Shown here piece after piece: positions 49,056 through 56,982 of a DNA stretch of 64,000 bases. The notes beneath the pieces were generated by a model, which was not told the DNA's origin, did not search any database, and worked only from the letters and a program-made list of their open reading frames with translations. The DNA is from Alectryocaccobium sp964389285 (GTDB lineage: Bacteria; Bacillota; Clostridia; Lachnospirales; Lachnospiraceae). The position numbers were made by a program, and so were the translations under genes. Numbering within the stretch: the first letter of the stretch is position 1; every line of letters begins with the position of its first letter. The stretch is from contig CAYMCZ010000001.1 in the NCBI GenBank assembly GCA_964389285.1, positions 124,001-188,000 on the forward strand, given 5' to 3'.

Positions 49056-49892
49056 TCAGATCATATAGATCTTTCCGTTTTCTATTTTGACTTTCTTTTC
49101 TTTAAGAAGCCGTCCGACAGCTCTTTTGAAAGCCGCCTTTGAAATGCCGAATTCTTTATTTATGATCTCGGGATCAACTCTATCATCAAACAACAGCAAC
49201 CCGCCTTCATCCCGCAGTCTGTCAAGTACCATTTCGGCATCATTTTCCATCTGAATGTATGCTTTTTGTTTAGGAGTTGCGTCTATACGCCCGTCCTCCC
49301 TTATCTGGACTATCCTTACGTTTAAAACCTCCCCTATGGAATACTTCCCCTGAGCGTCCTTTTTTTGAATCAATCCACTGTATTTGTCTTCCACCGCTAT
49401 AAAGAGACCGAATTTTTCATTGCTGCCGTATATCCTGGCTTTTACCATATCTCCCATCCGATAAACGGGATTTGTTTTCAGATAGGGGTAAACCTTCATC
49501 GTGGCGCAGAGTCTTTCGCTTTTATCCAGATACACCGCCACAAAGACTTCGTCTCCTTCTTTGACTTTGCAGGTCTGCTCTTTGAAAGGCAGAAACAGAT
49601 CTTTTTCCAGACCCCAGTCGAGGAAGGCTCCTATCTTTCCAACCTGCGCCACCCTTAAAACTCCTGTTTCATTTAACATGAGCGCAGGCCTCTTAATCGT
49701 GGCTATAATGCGGTCCTGCGAATCCCTGTAGAGAAACACATTTATCACGGAGCCTTTTTCAGTGCCTTCGGGCACCTGTTTTGCCGGAAGCAGCACCCTG
49801 TTTTCCGCGGTTTCTTCGCTTTCGGCCAGATAGACTCCGAAATCCACAATTTTTACCACCGTAAGCTCCTGCATTTTCCCAAGCCGAAACAA
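49056..49892 (-). CDS. CvfB-like S1-domain RNA-binding protein
   Basis: This 278-residue cytoplasmic protein has three OB/S1-like modules and a C-terminal winged helix, as in CvfB/YitL. The first module starts GKMQELTVVKIVDFGVYLA. The second includes ALMLNETGVLRVAQVGKIGAFLDW and EKDLFLPFKEQTCKVKEGD (given in parts), the third VYRMGDMVKARIYGSNEKFGLF, and the wing FGISKAAFKRAVGRLLKE. In Staphylococcus CvfB influences virulence-gene expression through RNA, and here it may act generally in RNA turnover. The start is TTG at 49892 with GGAGG eight bases upstream. It lies 3 bp from the thioesterase stop, so the two genes are coupled. Confidence 0.9.
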   Translation of the reverse strand: MFRLGKMQELTVVKIVDFGVYLAESEETAENRVLLPAKQVPEGTEKGSVINVFLYRDSQDRIIATIKRPALMLNETGVLRVAQVGKIGAFLDWGLEKDLFLPFKEQTCKVKEGDEVFVAVYLDKSERLCATMKVYPYLKTNPVYRMGDMVKARIYGSNEKFGLFIAVEDKYSGLIQKKDAQGKYSIGEVLNVRIVQIREDGRIDATPKQKAYIQMENDAEMVLDRLRDEGGLLLFDDRVDPEIINKEFGISKAAFKRAVGRLLKEKKVKIENGKIYMI

Positions 49893-49895
49893 ACC

Positions 49896-50624
49896 TTAAT
49901 CCTCCTTAAAGTACCATTCCCCGATAAAATATAAATCTCCGTCCGAACCGCAAAGTCTCACCTGATATCCGTTTTCGCTCTCGGACGTCACGGGATAAAA
50001 TACATCTCCCATAAATGCCTGTTTTTTGTATTCCGCGCGGAAGCGGTTGAATTTGAAATTATTATACTTCTCAAGAAGCCCGACCGCAATCGTCACAAAC
50101 TGCAAATTGTTTACATGCCTGTTTGTATCTATCATATGTGCCTCGACCGGAATGGGATCGCCGGCGATGCCATTATCCGATACCGGGATCTTTCTTTCTA
50201 TATCCATATCCCGGATTTCCATATCCGGCTCTGTCGTATATTTATCCGCCAGCGCTTTGCTGATATTTTCGGTCTGTTTGGTTTTTATGTTTATCAGCGC
50301 ATACTGTCCCGAAGCGTCCGCTATTACCTCTCCGCCTGCCGAAAGAAGCCGGAAGTTTCTGTATCCTATGCAGCGGCGAAACCTGTATGCCCATGTCTGA
50401 GGCGTGACCATATCACCTAATTTTGCCTCCCCGAAAAGACGCACCTGCCATGCAGCCAGCACCCATGTGATGCCCTCCGCAGTCATTTCAGCCATACTCG
50501 CACCGTTGTCTTCGCCGTGAAAAACAGAAGTGTCCTGAAAAAGTCCCAGCAAATGCGAAAAAGTAAGCCTGCTTTTTTTATCGACTTCACTGTATCTTAT
50601 TCTGGTTTTAAACTCGTATATCAT
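49896..50624 (-). CDS. acyl-ACP thioesterase
   Basis: This 242-residue double hot-dog enzyme releases fatty acids from acyl carrier protein. The N-terminal hot-dog has TRIRYSEVDKKSRLTFSHLLGLFQD and GITWVLAAWQVRLF (each shown in part), and FRRCIGYRNFRLL is the conserved strand. The second has MIDTNRHVNNLQFVTIAVGLLE, the Asn-His-containing catalytic stretch (shown in part), then FNRFRAEYKKQAF. The size fits bacterial FatA-like acyl-ACP thioesterases of Clostridia. The ATG at 50624 has GGA eight bases upstream; the ATG at 50630 would overlap its ribosome site. It is the first gene of a unit with the S1-domain protein. Confidence 0.9.
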   Translation of the reverse strand: MIYEFKTRIRYSEVDKKSRLTFSHLLGLFQDTSVFHGEDNGASMAEMTAEGITWVLAAWQVRLFGEAKLGDMVTPQTWAYRFRRCIGYRNFRLLSAGGEVIADASGQYALINIKTKQTENISKALADKYTTEPDMEIRDMDIERKIPVSDNGIAGDPIPVEAHMIDTNRHVNNLQFVTIAVGLLEKYNNFKFNRFRAEYKKQAFMGDVFYPVTSESENGYQVRLCGSDGDLYFIGEWYFKED

Positions 50625-50656
50625 TATCATAATCCTTTTTTATGAAAATATTATGA

Positions 50657-50690
50657 AAAGCGAGCCGCTGCTAATGCAACGGCTCGCTTT
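50657..50690 (-). terminator. terminator downstream of tRNA-Gln
   Basis: A perfect 11-bp stem AAAGCGAGCCG / CGGCTCGCTTT with a 12-nt loop starts 4 bp after the tRNA 3' end on the minus strand and is followed by T-rich sequence. Confidence 0.85.
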
Positions 50691-50694
50691 GGTA

Positions 50695-50766
50695 CAGGGC
50701 TACAAGGATTCGAACCTTGAAATGACGGAGTCAGAGTCCGTTGCCTTACCGTTTGGCGATAGCCCT
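50695..50766 (-). tRNA. tRNA-Gln (anticodon CTG)
   Basis: The 72-nt cloverleaf has acceptor stem AGGGCTA/TAGCCCT, anticodon stem ACGGA/TCCGT around loop CTCTGAC (anticodon CTG, reading CAG) and T-arm AAGGTTCGAATCCTT. The discriminator is G and CCA is not encoded. A promoter lies 19 bp upstream and a terminator 4 bp downstream. Confidence 0.95.
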
Positions 50767-50784
50767 ATTTGGTGAACATCAGAT

Positions 50785-50813
50785 AATATACCAGATGTTC
50801 GAAACAAATACAA
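50785..50813 (-). promoter_or_regulatory. promoter of tRNA-Gln with flanking inverted repeat
   Basis: On the minus strand, -35 TTGTAT (50808-50813) and -10 TATATT (50785-50790) have a 17-bp spacer. GAACATC (50774-50780) and GATGTTC (50794-50800) form a 7-bp inverted repeat around the -10 box. Confidence 0.7.
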
Positions 50814-50842
50814 GAGTTTTTTATTAAAATCCGAACCTAAAA

Positions 50843-50900
50843 TCCGAACTCAAAGTTTTTACTATAGTCCGAACTCAAAGTTTTATTAAAAACCGAACTC
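50843..50900. repeat. 17-bp direct repeats at the 3' end of the HTH-Uma2 gene
   Basis: TCCGAACTCAAAGTTTT occurs exactly at 50843-50859 and 50868-50884, with partial copies at about 50830 (TCCGAACC) and 50893 (CCGAACTC). The last is the end of the coding sequence (codons for DEFGF). The array looks like slippage or repeated duplication of the gene tail. Confidence 0.75.
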
Positions 50901-51749
50901 ATCGATGGTTTCGGATATTTCGTCAAGGTTTATAAGAAGTTCCCCATCGAAAATGTTTACAGACGCACTCCCGATAAGTGGCATAACCTGCGGAAGCCAG
51001 TTTTCATCCTGAAAATTATATATGATAAGCAGCCGCTGCTCGGGATTAATAATCCAGTATTCCCGAACGCCCGCTTCCGCATATTTGCCCATCTTGATGC
51101 CCATGTCTTTTTTTCTGGTGGATGGAGAGATTATCTCAAGAACAAAGTCGGGAGCACCGAAAATCCCGAACTCTTTTATCTTGGAGCGATCGCATACCAC
51201 AAGCACGTCCGGCTGGATCATGGTTTTTTCATCACAGTCAAGCTGGACATCTGTAGGTGACTCCAATACTATACAAGGCCCTTTGTTGTTTTTAATGTAC
51301 GCAAAAAATGCCATATGAATCATGGCGGCAATATGCTGATGAATGAAGCCCGGAGCTTTCATCTCATAAAGAATGCCGTCAATAAGCTCAAATCTTTTTT
51401 CATCAGGCAGCGAACGGTAGTCTTCTATCGTGAACTCACCCTGTCTTTTTACGGCCGTAACGTCTACCGCCTCTGCAGTGGCCGCATAAGCCGCGCTTTC
51501 CTCGCATACGGCAGACGGACTTAAGTTTGACTTTGATGCGTTTTCATAAGAGTATGCCTTTCCGGCATACAAATCCTCCCTGCCCGTAAGCACCTTTTCG
51601 AGAGCCTGCAGGGTGGCTTTGCGCGGGCTTTTAGTCTCTCCGGAAAATATCTTCTGCAGGGTGATCTGCGGCACACCCGAATATTCCGATAACTGCCGGA
51701 AGCTGTATCCGCGCTCTTCTTTAATGCGTTTCATCTCCGCTAAGGTCAT
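50886..51749 (-). CDS. HTH (XRE)-Uma2 nuclease-fold fusion, copy B
   Basis: This 287-residue protein has an N-terminal Cro/CI-type helix-turn-helix (about 1-60: KRIKEERGYSFRQLSEYSG, QITLQKIFSGETK) and a C-terminal Uma2 (DUF820) PD-(D/E)xK fold (about 95-280). FTIEDYRSLPDEKRFELIDG opens the Uma2 domain. VCDRSKIKEFGIFGAPDFVLEIISP supplies the P-D and E-x-I strand (given in part), and the Lys follows in STRKKDMGIKMGKYAEAG. Uma2 proteins are predicted nucleases of unknown role, common next to mobile or toxin genes. It is nearly identical to the upstream paralogue except for about 40 central residues (APGFIHQHIAAMIHMAFFAY region). The start at 51749 has AAGGAGGCG seven bases upstream; the earlier in-frame Met at 51794 would overlap the paralogue's end. 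Confidence 0.85.
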   Translation of the reverse strand: MTLAEMKRIKEERGYSFRQLSEYSGVPQITLQKIFSGETKSPRKATLQALEKVLTGREDLYAGKAYSYENASKSNLSPSAVCEESAAYAATAEAVDVTAVKRQGEFTIEDYRSLPDEKRFELIDGILYEMKAPGFIHQHIAAMIHMAFFAYIKNNKGPCIVLESPTDVQLDCDEKTMIQPDVLVVCDRSKIKEFGIFGAPDFVLEIISPSTRKKDMGIKMGKYAEAGVREYWIINPEQRLLIIYNFQDENWLPQVMPLIGSASVNIFDGELLINLDEISETIDEFGF

Positions 51750-51777
51750 GTTTTTCGCCTCCTTCAGCCTTTTTTGA

Positions 51778-52641
51778 TTACAATCCGAATTCATCGATGG
51801 TTTCGGATATTTCGTCGAGATTTATAAGAAGTTCCCCGCCGAAAATATTTACAGACGCGCTCCCGATAAGCGGCATAACCTGTGGAAGCCAGTTTTCATC
51901 CTGAAAATTATATATGATAAGCAGCCGCTGCTCGGGATTAATAATCCAGTATTCCCGAACGCCCGCTTCCGCATATTTGCCCATCTTGATGCCCATGTCT
52001 TTTTTTCTGGTGGATGGAGAGATTATCTCAAGAACAAAGTCGGGAGCACCGAAAATCCCGAACTCTTTTATCTTGGAGCGATCGCATACCACAAGCACGT
52101 CCGGCTGGATCATGGTTTTTTCATCACAGTCGAGCTGGACATCGACCGGCGTAATCGGAACATAGCAGCCTCCGTTTTTGCTGCGCACATGCACGGCAAG
52201 TGCCGTATGAACAAGCGAGGCTATCTGCTGGTGAAGAAATCGCGGCGCGTGCATCTCATAAAGCACGCCGTCAATAAGCTCAAATCTTTTTTCATCAGGC
52301 AGTGAACGGTAGTCTTCGATCGTGAACTCACCCTGCTTTTTTACGGCCGGAGCGTCTTCCGCTTCCGCAGTGGCCGCATAAGCCGCACTTTCCTCGCATA
52401 CGGCAGACGGACTTAAGTTTGACTTTGATGCGTTTTCATAAGAGTATGCCTTTCCGGCATACAAATCCTCCCTGCCCGTAAGCACCTTTTCGAGAGCCTG
52501 CAGGGTAGCTTTGCGCGGGTTTTTAGTCTCTCCGGAAAATATCTTCTGCAGGGTGATCTGCGGCACGCCCGAATATTCCGATAACTGCCGGAAGCTGTAA
52601 CCGCGTTCTTCTTTAATGCGTTTCATCTCCGCTAAAGTCAT
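51778..52641 (-). CDS. HTH (XRE)-Uma2 nuclease-fold fusion, copy A
   Basis: This 287-residue paralogue lies directly upstream of copy B. The HTH and the last 130 residues are nearly identical to copy B, including MRIQPD-type flanks, AGVREYWIINPEQRLLIIY and the C-terminal DEFGL. The central segment differs: HAPRFLHQQIASLVHTALAV and NGGCYVPITPVDVQLD in place of the copy B sequence. Such a pattern, conserved ends with a variable middle, points to tandem duplication with later exchange or gene conversion. The start at 52641 is preferred, with GGAG seven bases upstream; an in-frame ATG lies at 52656. Two such fusions in tandem could bind related sites and act on different targets. No toxin-antitoxin partner is visible. 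Confidence 0.85.
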   Translation of the reverse strand: MTLAEMKRIKEERGYSFRQLSEYSGVPQITLQKIFSGETKNPRKATLQALEKVLTGREDLYAGKAYSYENASKSNLSPSAVCEESAAYAATAEAEDAPAVKKQGEFTIEDYRSLPDEKRFELIDGVLYEMHAPRFLHQQIASLVHTALAVHVRSKNGGCYVPITPVDVQLDCDEKTMIQPDVLVVCDRSKIKEFGIFGAPDFVLEIISPSTRKKDMGIKMGKYAEAGVREYWIINPEQRLLIIYNFQDENWLPQVMPLIGSASVNIFGGELLINLDEISETIDEFGL

Positions 52642-53263
52642 GCCTTGTCTCCTCACATGTGTTTTTGTCCGGTCAATAGAATTATATCACACGAGAGAGA
52701 AATGTCAATATACAAAACAATATATTTGTATAATTTTATATATGTTTATGTAATAAAGCTGCATTATCTCTTCTTCAGCACTTTGACGTATATTAAAAAA
52801 AGAAAACCCGCATGTGAACGATAGTCGCGGCGAGCGAGCTTCACTTTTGTTTCTGCTCGCGCCGTATGCGCCGCATTTCTTAACGCTCAGGAAATGAAAT
52901 ATCCCCAACAAATCAGGCGCGATGCAGATGAAACATAAGTGAAGCGAAGCAAGCGCGACGTGTTCCATGCGGTTTTCTTTTTATTATACGCAAAACAAAA
53001 GCACTGCTCTTACATAAATAATCAAGCCTGCCGTCCGCTTCGGCGGTATCAGCTGCCACACGCAAAATAATTAATGAACAACAGTTCCATTGTCTGTTTT
53101 GCTTTTAAATGTTATAATAATCACGAAAACAAAATCACCCCGGATTGCTTTGAATTGACCTGAATCAGACTAATCTGACCTAAACAGACCCAATCCGGCC
53201 TTGAATCTCTTTTTTTTCGTGTGTTATCGTGATATCAGAAAATCACGGAAAGGGAAGAAGTTT
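52642..53263. other. non-coding region with palindromic element copy 2 and a hairpin-prone leader
   Basis: About 620 bp without a credible gene. It holds the second dispersed repeat (52801-52980). It also holds an AT-rich leader with short recurrent motifs (TGACCTGAATCAGACTAATC type, 53155-53190) enclosed by an 8-bp inverted repeat CCGGATTG (53140-53147) and CAATCCGG (53191-53198) just before the Rpn remnant. Confidence 0.6.
52801..52980 (-). repeat. 180-bp dispersed palindromic repeat, copy 2
   Basis: This is the reverse-oriented copy of 34491-34670, again flanked by AAAAAAAGAAAAC and GGTTTTCTTTTT. Outside the core, a short match (GCAAAAGCACTG-like) continues on the 52981-53020 side, but the 24-bp outer repeats of copy 1 are absent. 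Confidence 0.85.
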
Positions 53264-53715
53264 ATGGCCGAAAAAGATCTGACGGAGAAAACGCTATCCG
53301 GTGATTACGCTGGTACTGCACTTCGGAGATGAGCGCTGGGGAAAAAACAGGACACTCTATGATGTTATAGAAGTGCCCGAAAACATGAAAGAATACGTAA
53401 GCGATTATCGGATCAACGTATTTGAGATAGCATGGCTGAGCGAAGAGCAGATCAATCGTTTCAAAAGCGATTTTAAAATCGTGGCGGATTATTTTTCAAA
53501 CAGAAGAAAAAATACGGATTACAGACCCGAAAATCCTGAAAAGATTAAGCATGTGGACGAACTGCTGAAACTGATGTCGGCCATGACAAACGACGGCAGA
53601 TTTGTCGAAGCTCTTGAATGGGAAGGAGGAAAACCGTATCGAAGACATTCAAAGAATCGCATCCGATAATGAGTATTTAGAGAAACTCTGTAAAGATTAT
53701 AACCTTATTTCCTAA
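53264..53715 (+). pseudogene. decayed Rpn/PD-(D/E)xK transposase-like nuclease gene
   Basis: This is a remnant of the Rpn family of recombination-promoting nucleases. The normal start survives as MAEKDLTEKTL (53264), but the frame then stops after SGDYAGTALRR. In another frame, from about 53295, come VITLVLHFGDERWGKNRTL, SDYRINVFEIAWLSEEQINRF and KSDFKIVADYFSNRRK, then HVDELLKLMSAMTNDGRF, all typical of the C-terminal half. The intact family is about 300 residues, so roughly 130-150 codons carrying the catalytic core are missing. The last family piece (IEDIQRIASDNEYLEKL) is in a third frame and ends at 53715, showing another shift near 53640. An open frame of 122 codons (53301-53669) persists but is only a fragment. 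Confidence 0.8.
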
Positions 53716-53718
53716 TTA

Positions 53719-53760
53719 AGGCTGCCGCAATATTCACAAGAAAGCATATTGCGACAGCCT
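53719..53760. terminator. hairpin between Rpn remnant and malic enzyme gene
   Basis: AGGCTGCCGCAATAT (53719-53733) pairs with ATATTGCGACAGCCT (53746-53760) with a 12-nt loop and one mismatch. It lies between converging genes. The trailing T-run is weak. The stem shares GCTGCCGCA with the hsp20 terminator. Confidence 0.6.
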
Positions 53761-53770
53761 GTTTAAAATC

Positions 53771-54943
53771 TTATTGCCTCGCCGCACCCGACCTGATCGC
53801 GGCTTCCTTTACGGCTTTTGCCACATTTACCCCTATGGCTCTGTCAAAAGCCTTTGGCAGGATGTTCTCTTCGCCAAGTTCATCCTCCGGTATCATTGCC
53901 GCGATAGCTTCAGCCGCAGCTACTTTCATCTCATCATTTATATCCTTTGCCCTTGCGTCAAACGTGCCCCGGAATATACCCGGGAAAGCAAGGACATTGT
54001 TTACCTGGTTCGGATAGTCGCTCCTGCCGGTAGCACAGATACGCGCTCCGCCCGCTTTGGCGTCCTCAGGAAAGATTTCCGGCACGGGATTTGCCATGGC
54101 AAGAACGATAGCGTCTTTATTCATGGTCTTAACCATCTCTGTCGTAACAAGATTCGGCGCCGAAAATCCCAGGAAAACATCGGCTCCCTTCATGGCATCT
54201 GCAAGAGTGCCTTTCAGTTTTTCGCGATTCGTAAGTTTTGACATTTCCGCCTGCGACCAGTTAAGGCCCTCGCAACCCTCATATATAATACCGATTTTAT
54301 CAGTCATGATAACGTTTATAAAGCCTGACGCCAGCAAAAGCTTTGTTACTGCCGTAGCCGCCGCACCGCAGCCGGATACGGCTATCTTAACCTCTTCTTT
54401 TTTCTTTCCGACTACCTTGAGAGCATTTGTTAAAGCCGCCAGAACGGTCACGGCAGTACCATGCTGATCATCGTGAAAGATCGGAATATCACATTTTTCT
54501 TTGAGTTTTCTCTCGATCTCAAAGCATCTCGGAGCCGCTATATCTTCTAAATTTATGCCTCCGAATGAACCGGAAATATTATAGACCGTCTGAACAAATT
54601 CATCTACGTCTTTAGTCTTTACGCAAAGAGGAAATGCGTCAACGCCCGCAAATTCTTTAAAAAGTACGCATTTGCCTTCCATGACGGGCATGCCCGCTTC
54701 GGGACCTATGTCGCCGAGACCGAGCACCGCAGAGCCGTCGGTGATTACCGCACACATGTTGTGGCGGCGCGTAAGGTCGTATCCTTTTTCGATATCGTCT
54801 TTTATCTCGAGACAGGGCGCGGCCACGCCGGGCGTATATGCAAGCGACATATCATCTTTATTTTGGACGCTTACTCTCGAGATGACTTCTATTTTTCCCT
54901 GCCACTGCGCATGCATTTTCAATGCTTCTTTTGAATAATCCAT
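53771..54943 (-). CDS. NAD(P)-dependent malic enzyme (oxaloacetate-decarboxylating)
   Basis: This 390-residue short-form malic enzyme converts malate to pyruvate and CO2. The malate site begins VSVQNKDDMSLAYTPGVAAPC (Tyr catalytic). AVITDGSAVLGLGDIGPEAGMPVMEGK is the family-defining block (given in part), with CVKTKDVDEFV near the catalytic Lys. FHDDQHGTAVTVLAALTNAL is the metal-binding region. The Rossmann domain carries KIAVSGCGAAATAVTKLL. Length 390 fits the bacterial short form, without a phosphotransacetylase domain. The cofactor is not certain from sequence. GAGGATT precedes the ATG. It is downstream of and in line with the ECF transporter gene (21 bp). Confidence 0.95.
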   Translation of the reverse strand: MDYSKEALKMHAQWQGKIEVISRVSVQNKDDMSLAYTPGVAAPCLEIKDDIEKGYDLTRRHNMCAVITDGSAVLGLGDIGPEAGMPVMEGKCVLFKEFAGVDAFPLCVKTKDVDEFVQTVYNISGSFGGINLEDIAAPRCFEIERKLKEKCDIPIFHDDQHGTAVTVLAALTNALKVVGKKKEEVKIAVSGCGAAATAVTKLLLASGFINVIMTDKIGIIYEGCEGLNWSQAEMSKLTNREKLKGTLADAMKGADVFLGFSAPNLVTTEMVKTMNKDAIVLAMANPVPEIFPEDAKAGGARICATGRSDYPNQVNNVLAFPGIFRGTFDARAKDINDEMKVAAAEAIAAMIPEDELGEENILPKAFDRAIGVNVAKAVKEAAIRSGAARQ

Positions 54944-54964
54944 TTAAAAATCCTCATTATATTT

Positions 54965-55573
54965 TCAGGTGTTTGTATTTTTTAATGCTTTTGAAAGCGC
55001 TTTGGAGACGCCCCCGCCCGCCACGCAGGCTACTATGGCTTCCACAACGCCGTTTATCCCGACCATTGCCACTAAAAAAGTCCATACGCCAAGTCCGCCC
55101 ATGTCCGAGCATATGGCCTGAATATAATCCGTATTCCAGAAAAGCAGGATCAGAAGCCCCATGAAAAACACGGTGTTCAGTACCGCCGCCGAAAGCCCGC
55201 CTATGAAATAACAGACCGTCTTTGTTTTATCTATCCTTCGAACAGCCATAAAAATCAGACCGACGAGCAATCCCATTGCCATTCTGGCTCCCACGCACAT
55301 GACGAAGGTGTAAAAAGGATTGATGGACATAAGAGCCGTTCCGAACGCATCCATGCCGAAGCACTGTATAAAGCTTGTCATACCGAATACCGCGCCAAGC
55401 AGCAAACCCGCAATCGGTCCTAAAATCATCGCACCTATTGCCACCGGTATGGTCAGGAAGGATATTGACAAAAGACCTATTTTCAGATATCCGATCGGTG
55501 TAAATGCGAGGAGAATTATAACTGCTACAAGTACGGCCATCTGTACCATCTTCAGAGTTCTTGTTCTTCTCAT
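54965..55573 (-). CDS. ECF transporter S component (substrate unknown)
   Basis: This 202-residue membrane protein has six hydrophobic helices. KMVQMAVLVAVIILLAF, LSISFLTIPVAIGAMILGP and GLLLGAVFGMTSFIQ are the energy-coupling-factor S-component pattern, in which the first helix carries the Ala motif for docking to EcfT and the loop before helix 4 binds substrate. SINPFYTFVMCVGARMAMGL is also typical. The vitamin cannot be read from sequence; pantothenate is one possibility. No EcfA/EcfT gene lies nearby, so it is a group II member sharing a remote module. AAAGGAAA precedes the ATG. A gap of about 120 bp lies upstream and no known riboswitch was recognised there. Confidence 0.82.
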   Translation of the reverse strand: MRRTRTLKMVQMAVLVAVIILLAFTPIGYLKIGLLSISFLTIPVAIGAMILGPIAGLLLGAVFGMTSFIQCFGMDAFGTALMSINPFYTFVMCVGARMAMGLLVGLIFMAVRRIDKTKTVCYFIGGLSAAVLNTVFFMGLLILLFWNTDYIQAICSDMGGLGVWTFLVAMVGINGVVEAIVACVAGGGVSKALSKALKNTNT

Positions 55574-55692
55574 TATTCAGTTTTCCTTTCTTTTGTTCAC
55601 GCCTGCGTTGCCGCTCCCCGCCGTGTAAGATACCGCACGCAAACGCATTTTTTATAAATAAGCAGCTTTTTTCACGGCTATGCCGCTTTATT

Positions 55693-56352
55693 TTAATTTA
55701 ATCGAAGGCTGTCCAGAACTGTCTGTATGTCGGGATCGTCGATATCGAAAGTCTGATCGCTTTCAATCTCGTTATCATCCGAATCGAGCATTCCGGTAAG
55801 GAATTGCAAATGAAAACAAGCTTCATCGGAAACCGGCACCCATATATGGACTATGAGCTCATGCCCGCCTTCGTTTATAAAATCTACGGATTTCAGTTCA
55901 TACGCGATACATTCCAAACCGTTTGCCTTATAGTCCAGCTCTTTTATTTCGGTTTCATCAAAATACATAAGCGTTTCTTTTACGCTTTCTTCGGCCGGCA
56001 CATCCTCTTTGAAGATATATAATGTCGGCTTGTCAACAAAATCATAAATCCCCTGTCCGCCTTTAATTATGCCGAGAATATTTTCGTCCAAAGGATATTT
56101 GCCGTCTTCATCCGGGTCTTCTTCGGTGTTTTTCACCGGATAAGCAAGAGAACCTTTCGGAATCATACATGTAAAAGCTCCGGTATCATACGTTTCTCCT
56201 CCCACAGACTCGGTTATTTTATCGGACGTGCTTTCCGAAATTTCAGATACAGCGGAAATCTGCTGAGTATCATTTTCCCTGACAGATACAATACAGGCCG
56301 CCTGCGACATGCAAATAACAGCCGCTGCAAATATCGATATCGTTTTTTTCAC
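55693..56352 (-). CDS. putative lipoprotein
   Basis: This 219-residue protein has unknown function. The N-terminus MKKTISIFAAAVICMSQAAC ends in a lipobox (QAAC), so it should be diacylated on Cys19 or nearby and tethered to the outer membrane face. A Ser/Glu/Asp-rich linker (SAVSEISESTSDKITES) leads to an acidic alpha/beta domain: GAFTCMIPKGSLAYPV, GQGIYDFVDKPTLYIF, ETLMYFDETEIKELDY and IVHIWVPVSDEACFHLQF. The pattern resembles a PsbP/Mog1-like fold, as does the 34952 protein, but the relation is weak. The start is GTG at 56352 with AGGAGGAG upstream. It is single, between hpt and the ECF gene. Confidence 0.75.
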   Translation of the reverse strand: MKKTISIFAAAVICMSQAACIVSVRENDTQQISAVSEISESTSDKITESVGGETYDTGAFTCMIPKGSLAYPVKNTEEDPDEDGKYPLDENILGIIKGGQGIYDFVDKPTLYIFKEDVPAEESVKETLMYFDETEIKELDYKANGLECIAYELKSVDFINEGGHELIVHIWVPVSDEACFHLQFLTGMLDSDDNEIESDQTFDIDDPDIQTVLDSLRLN

Positions 56353-56409
56353 GGTTCAGCTCCTCCTGAAAAAAGTATTTTGCATGCATCAAACACGAAG
56401 CGCATCAGC

Positions 56410-56961
56410 TCAGTCTGAGGCCGTGCCTCCGTCCGGGTTAAACCTGACTATCCCTACATACGGCAGATTGCGATGCCTCTGATCGTAATCAAGTCCGTAT
56501 CCCACTATGAATTCATCCGGAATCTCAAAAGCGCAATAATCGGGCTCCATGTTTTTTTCCGTTCTCCTTGAGGGTTTGTCAAACAAAGTGCATATTTTTA
56601 AGGAGGCCGGTTTTCTTGATTTGAAAAACTCCGAAACCTGTTTAAGCGTGATTCCCGTATCAATGATGTCATCTATAAGGAGAACATGCCGCCCTTCGAT
56701 ATTTTCGTCTATATCTTTTTTTATTATCACTTTCCCGGAAGAAACCGTGCCGGCTCCGTAACTTGAAACGGATATAAAATCAAAACCGACCGGTATCGTG
56801 ATATTTTTTGCCAGTTCACAGAAAAAAACAACCGCACCTTTAAGAATGCCTATGAGAAGAATCTCTTTGCCGTCATAATCCCGGCTTATAAGTCCGGCTA
56901 ATTCTTTTACCGCATTTTCAATCTCTTTTTCTGAAATATATTTTTCGATGCTGTAAGACAT
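56410..56961 (-). CDS. hpt: hypoxanthine phosphoribosyltransferase
   Basis: This 183-residue purine-salvage enzyme makes IMP or GMP from hypoxanthine or guanine and PRPP. ILLIGILKGAVVFFCELA is the early strand-loop, FISVSSYGAGTVSSGKVII the flexible loop, and VLLIDDIIDTGITLKQV the PRPP-binding signature. YCAFEIPDEFIVGYGLDYD is the base-binding end, with RNLPYVGIV closing. Length matches. ATG 56961 has GGGAG seven bases upstream; an in-frame ATG at 56979 is earlier but does not fit. It follows sigH by about 22 bp in the same direction. Confidence 0.96.
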   Translation of the reverse strand: MSYSIEKYISEKEIENAVKELAGLISRDYDGKEILLIGILKGAVVFFCELAKNITIPVGFDFISVSSYGAGTVSSGKVIIKKDIDENIEGRHVLLIDDIIDTGITLKQVSEFFKSRKPASLKICTLFDKPSRRTEKNMEPDYCAFEIPDEFIVGYGLDYDQRHRNLPYVGIVRFNPDGGTASD

Positions 56962-56982
56962 GCCACATCTCCCGTACACCTT

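Noticed and set aside
52705..52968. Short minus-strand open frame across palindromic element copy 2
   Set aside because: Same reason: composition follows the repeat and the start has no ribosome site.
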